From assembly GCA_910587465.1 (NCBI GenBank), contig CAJUMS010000059.1, positions 1 to 16,629 on the forward strand: a stretch of DNA of 16,629 nucleotides, given 5' to 3'. Shown piece after piece: positions 1-5,574 of this stretch (the first letter of the stretch is position 1; the number at the start of each line of letters is the position of its first letter). Both the position numbers and the translations under genes were made by a program. Source of the stretch: an uncultured Oscillospiraceae bacterium (GTDB taxonomy: Bacteria > Bacillota > Clostridia > Oscillospirales > Ruminococcaceae). The notes beneath the pieces are model-generated. The model had not been told where the DNA came from. It worked only from the letters and a program-made list of their open reading frames with translations, and did no database searches.

Positions 1-335
1 CCGCTGCTGCCGTTGAACACGTCGACATGCAGAAGATCGGCATACGCGTCGGAAAGTATCTTTCTGTGACGGCGTATATCGTTGATAAAATCAAACGCGG
101 GATCGGATTTGGAGACCGATTTCGACACGGCGATAGACGGCTGATATCCCGTGATATCCGTCTCGGCAGTGTCCTGCGTTACGTCCTGCGCCGTGGTGGT
201 CTGAGGGTTCATCTGCGCGGTCATTTCCGACGCGAACTTACCCTCGCGCACCCAATTCTCGGAGCTGCCGCCTATATTCAGAAACGTGTAAAATTCACTT
301 CGTTTTGCCTTACTTTCAACAGTTGTGCTAGCCAT
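1..335 (-). CDS. Phage tail tube-like protein, N-terminal part (runs off the left edge)
   Basis: The minus strand is open from an ATG at 335 to the window edge, giving about 111 codons that begin MASTTVESKAKRSEF. A strong Shine-Dalgarno AGGAGG lies at 343-348, which fixes the start. The sequence has the layout of siphophage major tail (tail tube) proteins of Firmicutes. There is a short basic N-terminus ending in FYTFLNIGG. A Thr/Gln-rich stretch with QDVTQDTAETDITGY follows, then PSIAVSKSVSKSDPAFDFI and a basic segment before LHVDVFNG. In that family the protein polymerises into the tube through which phage DNA passes. I recognise the family by overall pattern only; another phage virion protein is possible. 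The IS110 element was inserted directly at its ribosome binding site, so the gene keeps its SD and start but has lost its original upstream region. Confidence 0.6.
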   Translation of the reverse strand, partial: MASTTVESKAKRSEFYTFLNIGGSSENWVREGKFASEMTAQMNPQTTTAQDVTQDTAETDITGYQPSIAVSKSVSKSDPAFDFINDIRRHRKILSDAYADLLHVDVFNGSS

Positions 336-350
336 TAAAATTCCTCCTGT

Positions 351-361
351 TATAATATAAT
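351..361 (+). promoter_or_regulatory. Left-end -10 elements of the IS110 circle-junction promoter
   Basis: Two overlapping TATAAT boxes (351-356 and 356-361) begin exactly at the inferred left end. No good -35 lies in the flank at the right distance. If the element circularises, the right-end TTGACT (1965-1970) comes to lie 18 bases before the second box, making a near-consensus promoter for the bridge RNA and transposase. This is the arrangement known for IS110 elements such as IS621. A separate TATAAT at 415-420 has only a weak -35 (TAGACG, 392-397) and could give basal internal transcription. Confidence 0.55.
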
Positions 362-551
362 TACCGGCAAATCCACCCGTAAAAAAGTGGGTAGACGGTA
401 CTCAAAGTTTAAGCTATAATGGAAGCAGTAATTGGACTGACGTATCCCTCCTTGGGCCTATACGCCCGTTTTTAAGACCGTCATCTATGCTTCCGTTGTA
501 GCCGGTTAAGCAGGTTGAACCGCCGTATCGGTGCGTTCGTATCACCCAACA
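362..551 (+). ncRNA. Predicted IS110 bridge RNA (target loop plus donor loop)
   Basis: The non-coding left end folds by eye into three units. The first is a 5' hairpin with stem 375-380/387-392 and an A6 loop, extendable by 362-366/396-400. The second is the target loop: stem 421-427/488-494, stem 438-442/479-483, an internal loop of 443-453 and 468-478, then a capping hairpin 454-457/464-467. The third is the donor loop: stem 495-498/547-550, left strand 499-516, hairpin 517-525/529-538 with one bulge, right strand 539-546. The length of about 190 nt, the order of parts and the position upstream of the transposase match IS110-group bridge RNAs, which guide the recombinase to target and donor DNA. 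Guides: LTG 444-452, RTG 474-478, LDG 509-515, RDG about 540-545 (5 of 6 pairs with GTTATA at 349-354). The exact 5' and 3' ends are not determinable here. Confidence 0.72.
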
Positions 552-573
552 GCCTGAATAGACAATGAGCGAA

Positions 574-594
574 ACAAATTCCTTTGGAATTTGT
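574..594 (+). other. Hairpin between bridge RNA and transposase start
   Basis: ACAAATTCC (574-582) and GGAATTTGT (586-594) form a perfect 9-bp stem with a TTT loop. No T-tract follows, so it is not a standard terminator. It may mark the 3' end of the bridge RNA or slow read-through into the transposase gene, whose SD lies 35 bases further on. The function is inferred. Confidence 0.5.
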
Positions 595-642
595 ATCTAG
601 CATAGTTCCCGATTACAGTAATAAACGCAAAGGAGAAATGCA

Positions 643-1842
643 ATGAACGCAGTAGGTATTGATGTTTCCAAAGGAAAGAGCACGGTTGCCATTATGCAGC
701 CCTTTGGAGTAGTAGCGGCTTCGCCCTTTGAGGTTTCGCATAACGGGCAAGAGCTGAAGGAGCTCGTAGAGCGAGTGAAGCTCTTGCCCGGCGAGACCAA
801 GGTCGTTATGGAGTATACGGGAAATTATTATGAACCCATAGCCCAATATCTCCATAACGAGGGTATATATGTTTCCGTAGTAAATGCAATGCTTCTGCAC
901 AACTACAGCGGAAACTCCATTCGCAAAGCCAAAACGGATAAGAAGGACGCGGTGCGCATCGCGCAATACGCGCTTGACCGTTGGCTAGATTTGCGTGAGT
1001 ATATTCCCGATGACGAGATACGCAGATCGTTAAAGCTTCTCAATCGGCAATACACAACGCTTTGCAAGGTCAAAACCATGCTGAATAACAATTTTATCTC
1101 ATTGGTCGATCAGTCCTTTCCCGGGGTTAATAAACTGTTCGCCTCACCACAACGCAGTTCTGACGGACACATTAAATGGGTCGATTTCGTGATCAAGTTT
1201 CCGCATTGCGATTGTGTTCGCGGAATACCTCGCAGCGCTTTCAAAGACAAGTATTACCGTTGGTGCAATAAGAACGGTTACTATTACTCCGACAAGAAAG
1301 CAGACACCATATACGACTATTCCAAAACGCTCATTGCGACGCTGACAAACAGCGATTACATAGCCTCTTTAATAGGACAGTCTGCCACACAGCTTAACTG
1401 TGCCTGTGAAACTCTCTCGGAGCTCCAAAAGCAGATGACCGCGCTTTCACAACAGCTTCCCGAATACGATGTTGTAATGGAGATGTTCGGCGTTGGAAAG
1501 GTTCTCGCTCCGCAGCTGATCGCAGAGATCGGCGATACTCGTCGTTTTCATAGCCGTAAAGCAATCACCGCTTTCGCGGGACTTGACGCTCCGCCATACC
1601 AATCGGGAAACATAGACGTCAAATCCCGCAGCATTTCCAAACGAGGCTCTCCACATTTACGCAAAACGCTTTTTCAAGTAGTTGATGTAATTCTTAAAAA
1701 CAGTCCTGCTGATGAGCCCGTCTACAGCTTTCTCGATAAGAAACGCGCCGAAGGCAAGCCATATAAGGTTTACATGATGGCTGCCGCAAATAAGTTCCTG
1801 CGTATTTATTACGCCAAAGTGAACGAAGCGCTCAACACTTGA
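643..1842 (+). CDS. IS110-family transposase (DEDD recombinase)
   Basis: This 399-residue protein is the recombinase of the IS110 element. The N-terminal RuvC-like DEDD domain shows the acidic residues D7 (GIDVS), E57 (MEYTG), D99 and D102 (KTDKKDA). The 42-residue gap from E to D and the 3-residue gap between the last two Asp equal the family pattern. A helical middle (about 130-270) leads to the C-terminal Transposase_20 domain (about 275-345), with GVGKVLA, FAGLDAPPYQSG and ISKRGSPHLR. S321 in the YQSG motif is the likely catalytic serine. The start is set by AAAGGAG at 629-635. The length is normal and the frame intact, so the enzyme is probably active. It is known to work with a bridge RNA encoded upstream, which is present here. 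A strong terminator follows in the right end. Confidence 0.95.
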   Translation: MNAVGIDVSKGKSTVAIMQPFGVVAASPFEVSHNGQELKELVERVKLLPGETKVVMEYTGNYYEPIAQYLHNEGIYVSVVNAMLLHNYSGNSIRKAKTDKKDAVRIAQYALDRWLDLREYIPDDEIRRSLKLLNRQYTTLCKVKTMLNNNFISLVDQSFPGVNKLFASPQRSSDGHIKWVDFVIKFPHCDCVRGIPRSAFKDKYYRWCNKNGYYYSDKKADTIYDYSKTLIATLTNSDYIASLIGQSATQLNCACETLSELQKQMTALSQQLPEYDVVMEMFGVGKVLAPQLIAEIGDTRRFHSRKAITAFAGLDAPPYQSGNIDVKSRSISKRGSPHLRKTLFQVVDVILKNSPADEPVYSFLDKKRAEGKPYKVYMMAAANKFLRIYYAKVNEALNT

Positions 1843-1921
1843 TTAGCCAGCTTAACGATTGCCGTGATCGTCGATGATTTTCACCTTCGGCGGTCAGCTT
1901 TGCTATACCGTTTTTTCAATC

Positions 1922-1953
1922 CACAAAATTTTAAAAAATTTTGTGTTTTTTTT
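1922..1953 (+). terminator. Rho-independent terminator in the IS110 right end
   Basis: CACAAAATTT (1922-1931) pairs with AAATTTTGTG (1936-1945) around a 4-base loop, followed by eight T (1946-1953). It lies 80 bases after the transposase stop and inside the inferred right end. Confidence 0.8.
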
Positions 1954-1964
1954 CGTTTTAGGGG

Positions 1965-1983
1965 TTGACTTTTGTTAGCAGGT
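1965..1983 (+). promoter_or_regulatory. Right-end -35 box and donor half-site of IS110
   Basis: TTGACT at 1965-1970 has no good -10 in place at normal spacing; TAAAAT at 1991 would need a 20-base spacer. In a circle it would pair with the left-end TATAAT (356-361) at 18 bases. The last seven bases, AGCAGGT (1977-1983), are repeated in the donor loop of the bridge RNA at 509-515. Confidence 0.6.
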
Positions 1984-2010
1984 CTTTCGCTAAAATTTTC
2001 CAAAAAGCCC

Positions 2011-2039
2011 TTGACAAGAGCCATTAACTCTGCTATACT
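2011..2039 (+). promoter_or_regulatory. Consensus extended -10 promoter for a plus-strand RNA
   Basis: TTGACA (2011-2016) is followed after exactly 17 bases by TATACT (2034-2039), with a TG extension at 2031-2032. The predicted start is near 2046, the first base of the folded RNA described next. The 14 bases 2002-2015 (ending GCCCTTGAC) recur exactly at 5917-5930 in front of the ROK gene, which supports genuine promoter use. Confidence 0.75.
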
Positions 2040-2041
2040 AA

Positions 2042-2233
2042 TTACAGAGCCTTTTGTTCATTTTCAAGCAAGTCTTGAACGTCATGCAGAAGCGACTGCG
2101 CTGTCGAAATGAGCTGTCGTTTCTGCAAGGGCTCTATTTTTTGTGCCTCGGCACCGGAAATATAAACGTACATTTCCAAGAACCATGCCACAAGCAGATC
2201 ACGTGTGACGGCGTTAAATTCCTCTTTAGTCAT
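2042..2233 (-). CDS. Small protein of unknown function in the phage-like segment
   Basis: This 63-residue ORF begins MTKEEFNAVTRDLL and has an excellent ribosome binding site, AGAGGTGA at 2238-2245, so translation is likely. It looks soluble and helical: an aromatic segment near residues 15-28 (LVAWFLEMYVYISG), then a Gln/Leu/Lys-rich amphipathic half (QLISTAQSLLHDVQDLL). I recognise no domain. It has the same orientation as the truncated HExxH gene upstream and the phage tail gene downstream. Before the IS110 insertion its stop was only about 70 bases from the tail gene start, so an operon is plausible. Its 3' half overlaps the opposite-strand sRNA candidate. The two readings are compatible, but one may be the real product and the other incidental. 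Confidence 0.5.
   Translation of the reverse strand: MTKEEFNAVTRDLLVAWFLEMYVYISGAEAQKIEPLQKRQLISTAQSLLHDVQDLLENEQKAL
2046..2142 (+). ncRNA. Candidate small RNA, three-way junction with terminator
   Basis: The plus strand here has every part of an independent sRNA gene of about 97 nt. An ideal promoter places the start at 2046. Stem P1 (2046-2054/2127-2135, 9 bp with one G-U) closes the molecule. It encloses P2 (2063-2068/2074-2079, 6 bp, 5-base loop) and P3 (2086-2096/2116-2126, 11 bp with one G-U). P3 abuts P1 and could stack on it. The P3 loop contains GCTGTCG, which is repeated at 2113-2119. P1 is followed by A and six T (2137-2142), a terminator tail. It lies antisense to the last half of the 63-codon minus-strand gene. 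I do not recognise an RNA family. A cis-antisense regulator of the phage-like operon is the simplest guess. Confidence 0.6.
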
Positions 2234-2250
2234 ACTTTCACCTCTTTTCT

Positions 2251-2337
2251 AGGTTGAAGCCCAAGGCTTCATTCGACCTGCCATCATCAGCGCGGGTAGG
2301 TCATTTCCCGCGGACGGACAACCGAGGTTGTCCGTTT
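2251..2337. other. Two hairpins in the gap between the 63-codon gene and the HExxH fragment
   Basis: TGAAGCC (2255-2261) pairs with GGCTTCA (2265-2271) over a CAA loop, flanked by AGGT (2251-2254) and ACCT (2276-2279). CGGACAAC (2315-2322) pairs with GTTGTCCG (2327-2334) over a 4-base loop and extends with A-T and G-U pairs to 2312/2337. Neither is followed by a clear T-run in the minus-strand reading direction, so processing or partial termination between the two minus-strand genes is a guess. Confidence 0.4.
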
Positions 2338-2343
2338 CGGCTT

Positions 2344-2595
2344 TCATAGTGCCTTTAAAACGGCTTTTCTGAGCGATTTAAGCTCGTCGAAATGCGCCGC
2401 TATAAAGTCGCATATTTTCTCTTCACTTTCGAGATCAAGACTTTCACCGTAGGAAAACCGCAAAGCGTGTACAAGCTCGTGTGTGACGGTCTGCCGCATT
2501 AGCGCTCTTGGCAGTCCGCTGTCTATGTAGATCTCGCACGTTCTGAAATGCGCAACTCCATATGCGTCTTGTGTGCCGCTGTCATCGGTATACAT
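2344..2595 (-). pseudogene. 5'-truncated HExxH metallopeptidase-like phage protein
   Basis: The minus-strand reading frame holds a small zinc-peptidase-like domain. It has GVAHFRTCEIYID, then THELVHAL with the HExxH motif, then ESEEKICDFIAAHFDEL, whose glutamates could give the third ligand as in ImmA/IrrE-like proteins. Such proteins of about 100-130 residues are common in Firmicutes prophages, where they cut a partner protein or have no known role. The C-terminus is intact (stop at 2344-2346). The N-terminus runs into group II intron sequence near 2580-2595, so roughly the first 15-25 native residues are replaced. The frame continues by chance to an ATG at 2652, but those codons are antisense to the reverse transcriptase and no Shine-Dalgarno precedes any start. 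I treat it as broken. Confidence 0.6.
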
Positions 2596-3237
2596 AATTA
2601 TTACAGATATGCAACAGTGGTGAATCTTGATTGTATGGCAATTCAGTTTCAACTAAAAACGGTATTATATAACAGGCTTAAAGCACGACTTAAAAAGCAA
2701 GGTGTTATTAGCCGAAAATATATTGCGGAGCATTACGGGGAAAGCAAAATGTTGAGATATATCAGCGGTGAACCTTTGTGCTCGATTGGATATGTGCAGA
2801 CTAAGAACCCAATGTTCAAGAAGAAAAAGATATGTAAGTATACGATAGAAGGCAGAGAAGAAATTCACCGAAATCTTAAATTCGACGAAACGGTAATGAA
2901 TGTGCTGCATATGCTCGCAAGAGCGTATCTGCCAAACAGAAGCGTGGAATATATGGACAACAGAGTATCGCTGTATGCCGCCCAATACGGAAAATGTGCC
3001 GTTACAGGCAAAGTGCTATGGATTGATGAAATTCACTGTCACCATAAGAAGCCGTTAAGTCAAGGCGGTATGGACGAATACAAAAATCTTATTATCGTCC
3101 ATATCGATGTTCACAAGTTGATACACGCGACAAAACCCGAAACGATACGAGCATATCTTGGCAAAATCAAACCCGATAAATCTCAACTTGACAAAATAAA
3201 CAAACTCCGAATGTTGGCGGGTAACACCGCTATTTAA
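2584..3237 (+). pseudogene. ltrA: Group II intron reverse transcriptase/maturase, C-terminal remnant (domain X and HNH)
   Basis: The frame is recognisable from IGIHNYYRYAT (2584 onward) to the stop at 3237. It matches the maturase domain X (YGESKMLRYISGEPL, IGYVQTKNPMF, KYTIEGREEIH) and the C-terminal HNH endonuclease. That nuclease shows YGKCAVTG, IHCHHKKPLSQGG, NLIIVHIDVHKLIHA and the family ending KINKLRMLAGN. All catalytic RT blocks (palm, YADD) are missing, so there is no reverse transcriptase activity. The frame has no internal stop and can be extended to an ATG at 2548, but those first dozen codons come from the reverse strand of the phage HExxH gene and no Shine-Dalgarno precedes it. 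The intact frame suggests recent truncation. Confidence 0.85.
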
Positions 3238-3293
3238 TTGTTTTGATAACTTTGAAAGTGATACCAATCCGATGAAATTGTAATATTGATGGA

Positions 3294-3327
3294 ACGCCGT
3301 GTGCGGTGAAAGTCGCATGCACGGTGT
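3294..3327 (+). ncRNA. Group II intron domain V
   Basis: This 34-nt hairpin has a lower helix 3294-3302/3319-3327, an AU bulge (3317-3318), an upper helix 3303-3307/3312-3316 and a GAAA loop. The CGC triad sits at 3295-3297. These are the defining features of the intron's catalytic core. Confidence 0.9.
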
Positions 3328-3402
3328 GGAACGGGGGAAAACTTGGAGATTACTTCAAAGAGTTACCTATCGTTATAACTTAATATGCAGGAGGACAAGA
3401 AC

Positions 3403-3792
3403 ATGGGTAATATGAGAACTTTGGCGTTTCAGGTGCCGGAGGAGCTGTTTCAGAAAATCAAAGATTATCTGCAGCGCAACAATATGACACAAAAACAGTT
3501 CGTGATCGGGCTGATCGAAAACGAGATAGAGCGTGATTTGACACAGTGCGCAGCCATGAGCGAGGCACCGACTGATTCTGAGAGAGTGGCAGAGGAACGC
3601 GCAGAGCAGCGAGAAACAGTCGCTGTGGGCGATTGTGAGAGCGTTTTTGAGGAAGTCGGGGAACAACCCGAGGAACAGGAAAGCACCGATTTTGCGGACG
3701 ATTTTGACGACGAGAGCGAGGAATACGAAAACCCCGATGAGGACGAGGATTTGGACGAATCCGAAGATATGGGAATGGCTATGGGGATGTGA
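3403..3792 (+). CDS. Ribbon-helix-helix-like protein with long acidic tail
   Basis: The protein has 129 residues. The start at 3403 is set by AGGAGG (3389-3394, 8 bases away), and an earlier in-frame ATG at 3385 lacks an SD. Residues 1-45 (RTLAFQVPEELFQKIKDYL, NNMTQKQFVIGLIENEI) have the beta-strand, helix, helix layout of a ribbon-helix-helix DNA-binding domain, as in small proteins of Clostridia plasmids and integrative elements. From about residue 55 the chain is extremely rich in Glu and Asp and ends in an odd MGMAMGM repeat. Such tails can mimic DNA or bind basic partners. The group II intron remnant ends about 13-20 bases before the SD, so the native promoter has been displaced. The neighbours do not reveal its partner. 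The family assignment rests on pattern only. Confidence 0.7.
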   Translation: MGNMRTLAFQVPEELFQKIKDYLQRNNMTQKQFVIGLIENEIERDLTQCAAMSEAPTDSERVAEERAEQRETVAVGDCESVFEEVGEQPEEQESTDFADDFDDESEEYENPDEDEDLDESEDMGMAMGM

Positions 3793-3836
3793 CAAGATAT
3801 CGCTATCATGTAAAACAATGCATAAAAGTGTTTTGA

Positions 3837-3866
3837 TTGTCGTTTTTGTCTTTTACCGCATATTAT
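3837..3866 (+). promoter_or_regulatory. Possible weak promoter before the SDR gene
   Basis: TTGTCG (3837-3842) and TATTAT (3861-3866) are 18 bases apart, just upstream of the SD AAGGAGG (3874-3880). The -35 is poor, so transcription could also come from the preceding gene, 96 bases away. Confidence 0.3.
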
Positions 3867-3888
3867 GGAAAGTAAGGAGGCATATCTT

Positions 3889-4803
3889 ATGAACGACAAC
3901 AGAAACCGCTGCGGTAATACCGCAAACTGCCCACAGAAGATATCCTGCGAGAAAATGCCAAACGCGTTTCCTCCGCAGCATCAGAACAGACAGCCCGGTT
4001 TGGAATACATAATGAAGCCCATTCCGGTTTCCGAGTGTAACAGGCAGTGTCGAAAGCTGGAAGGGAAAACCGCTATTATCACGGGCGGCGACAGCGGGAT
4101 AGGTCGCGCTGTTGCTTATGACTTTGTAAAGGAAGGCGCGTCGGTCGCTATCGTTTATTACGACGAGGACAAGGACGCCGAGGAAACTGCCGAAAGAATA
4201 AGGCAACTCGGCGGATGCTGTATCCTTATCAAGGGCGACTTAAAAAATCCCGAATTTGCTCAGACCTGTGTTCAAAAAACGATAGAGCGCTTTGGCGGAT
4301 TGGATATTCTGGTAAACAATCACGCGTTTCAATTTGTTCAAAGAAGCATATTGGATATTTCGCATAAGCAGCTCGAATTTATTTTCCGAAACAATGTGTT
4401 CTCGTTTTTCTATATAATACAGTGCGCGCTTCCGCATATGAAAAGGGGCGGCAGCATTATAAACACTGCTTCCGTAACGGCGTTCCAGGGCAATAAAGAC
4501 CTTATTGATTACAGCGCGACAAAGGGCGCGATAGTCACGCTTACTCGTTCACTTGCGCTGTCTCTTGCGGATAAGGGTATAAGAGTAAATGCGGTCGCGC
4601 CCGGTCCGATATGGACGCCGCTCATTCCCGCTTCGTTCTCCGCCGGGGAGGTCGCGGGCTTCGGCTCGGAAACTTCTCAGGTGCCTATGATGAGAGCGGG
4701 GCAGCCCTGCGAGGTCTCACCCTGCTACGTTTTTCTCGCGTCCTGTGACAGCAGCTATATGACGGGACAAGTGCTTAATCCCAACGGCGGAACGATAGTA
4801 TAG
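3889..4803 (+). CDS. SDR-family oxidoreductase, GSP39/YhdF-like
   Basis: This 304-residue NAD(P)-dependent short-chain dehydrogenase has its start fixed by AAGGAGG at 3874-3880. The Rossmann nucleotide loop is TGGDSGIG (65-72). The catalytic set is Asn168 or Asn169, Ser195, Tyr208 and Lys212 (YSATKGA), and the family ending VLNPNGGTIV is present. The segment PPQHQNRQPGLEYIM (28-42) before the fold marks the general-stress GSP39/YhdF/YhxD branch, whose substrate is unknown. The core NNAG-type motif reads NNHAFQ here. An extra Cys-rich N-terminus (C8, C14, C20, with C50 and C54 nearer the fold) is unusual and could bind metal or respond to oxidants. The manganese catalase gene follows after 54 bases, in line with a joint oxidative-stress role. 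Confidence 0.9.
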   Translation: MNDNRNRCGNTANCPQKISCEKMPNAFPPQHQNRQPGLEYIMKPIPVSECNRQCRKLEGKTAIITGGDSGIGRAVAYDFVKEGASVAIVYYDEDKDAEETAERIRQLGGCCILIKGDLKNPEFAQTCVQKTIERFGGLDILVNNHAFQFVQRSILDISHKQLEFIFRNNVFSFFYIIQCALPHMKRGGSIINTASVTAFQGNKDLIDYSATKGAIVTLTRSLALSLADKGIRVNAVAPGPIWTPLIPASFSAGEVAGFGSETSQVPMMRAGQPCEVSPCYVFLASCDSSYMTGQVLNPNGGTIV

Positions 4804-4857
4804 GGAATAATTTCATTAAAACCAGAAACAATAACTCCCAAAGGGAGGAATGTTTCT

Positions 4858-5547
4858 ATGTTCAAACACGAAAAACAGTTGTTTCATCCGGTAGGCGTGG
4901 AAAAGCCGAATCCTCAGTACGCGGCGCTGCTGCAGGAGCAGCTTGGCGGAGGAAACGGAGAACTCAAAGCAGCAATGCAGTATATGTCGCAGAGTTTCAG
5001 GATCAAGGATCAGGCAATAAAAGATTTGTTTCTTGATATCGCCGCGGAGGAACTCGGACATATGGAGATGGTGGCTCAGACCATCAATCTTCTGAACGGT
5101 CATGATGTTGACGCGGAGGCAGTTTCGGCGGGTGAAATTCAGTCGCACGTTCTGCTTGGACTGAATCCGGGTCTGATAAACGCATCGGGCTACTCGTGGA
5201 CGGGAGATTATGTTACCGTAACGGGAGATCTTTGCGCCGATCTTTTGTCAAATATTGCATCGGAGCAAAGGGCGAAGGTGGTCTACGAATATCTTTACCG
5301 CCAGATCAACGATAAAAAGGTGCGGGAAACCATAGATTTTCTGCTGAACCGCGAAGAAGCCCATAACGCAATGTTCCGCGAGGCGTTCAACAAGGTTCAG
5401 GACACGGGCTCGAACCGCGATTTCGGCACGACAAAGGCGGCGAAAATGTATTTCAGTATGTCGGAGCCGTCGCCTGCGGACAGTACGTTCCCGAATGTAA
5501 ACGTTGAACCGCCGTCGTTTGACAATAACCGTCCCATGGCTCAATAG
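4858..5547 (+). CDS. Manganese catalase (ferritin-like, CotJC/YdbD type)
   Basis: This 229-residue enzyme breaks down hydrogen peroxide at a dimanganese site. The ligands can be placed by spacing: E35 (NGELKAAMQ), E65 and H68 (AAEELGHME), E136 (NIASEQRAK) and H169 (LLNREEAHN). The 33-residue gap between the last two equals that of the Lactobacillus plantarum enzyme. The N-terminus FKHEKQLFHPVGVEKPNPQYA is typical of the spore-associated clostridial and bacillar group. It is shorter than the 270-300-residue catalases, with a C-terminal proline-rich tail (about 203-229) after the four-helix bundle. The SD AAAGGGAGG lies at 4840-4848. It is probably cotranscribed with the SDR gene and ends before a strong hairpin. 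Confidence 0.95.
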   Translation: MFKHEKQLFHPVGVEKPNPQYAALLQEQLGGGNGELKAAMQYMSQSFRIKDQAIKDLFLDIAAEELGHMEMVAQTINLLNGHDVDAEAVSAGEIQSHVLLGLNPGLINASGYSWTGDYVTVTGDLCADLLSNIASEQRAKVVYEYLYRQINDKKVRETIDFLLNREEAHNAMFREAFNKVQDTGSNRDFGTTKAAKMYFSMSEPSPADSTFPNVNVEPPSFDNNRPMAQ

Positions 5548-5574
5548 AATTTTATGATCTATTAAAAAATTTGG

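Larger units (their letters stand above)
349..1983 (+). mobile_element. IS110-family insertion sequence with GT core repeats
   Basis: The element contains a DEDD transposase gene with a 292-bp non-coding left end and a 139-bp right end. I place its limits at a GT dinucleotide present at 349-350 and 1982-1983. The basis is guide matching. The left end encodes an RNA whose donor loop repeats the right-end sequence AGCAGGT (509-515 versus 1977-1983). Its target loop matches the left flank ATTCCTCCT (340-348) at 8 of 9 positions (444-452), and it is complementary to GTCTT at 1982-1986 (474-478). IS110 elements have no terminal inverted repeats and leave only a short core duplication, which fits. 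Joining the flanks gives an uninterrupted leader in front of the phage tail gene. The element is about 1.63 kb and reads opposite to that gene. Confidence 0.75.
2584..3376 (+). mobile_element. Group II intron, 3' fragment (5' two thirds missing)
   Basis: The fragment carries the end of a group II intron: the C-terminal part of its reverse transcriptase/maturase (to 3237), then domains V and VI. Domain V is canonical and spans 34 nt (3294-3327). It has the catalytic CGC triad at 3295-3297, a GAAA tetraloop at 3308-3311 and a two-base AU bulge at 3317-3318. Domain VI follows, with stems 3340-3343/3361-3364 and 3345-3348/3353-3356, and A3365 as a candidate branch-point. The 3' splice boundary lies near 3370-3376. 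Introns with ORFs are usually above 2 kb; here only about 0.8 kb remains. No domain I, hence no exon-binding sites, is left, so it cannot splice. It ends just before the Shine-Dalgarno of the next gene. Confidence 0.88.

Noticed and set aside
336..361. Outward promoter from the IS left end driving the phage tail gene
   Set aside because: Minus-strand -10-like bases lie too close to the ribosome binding site and lack a -35.
2054..2257. Plus-strand 67-codon frame starting inside the sRNA candidate
   Set aside because: It has no Shine-Dalgarno, its ATG lies in the closing stem, and the terminator cuts it at 2142.
2548..2583. ATG at 2548 as true start of a maturase-like protein
   Set aside because: No Shine-Dalgarno is present, and these codons are the reverse strand of the HExxH gene; maturase similarity begins at 2584.
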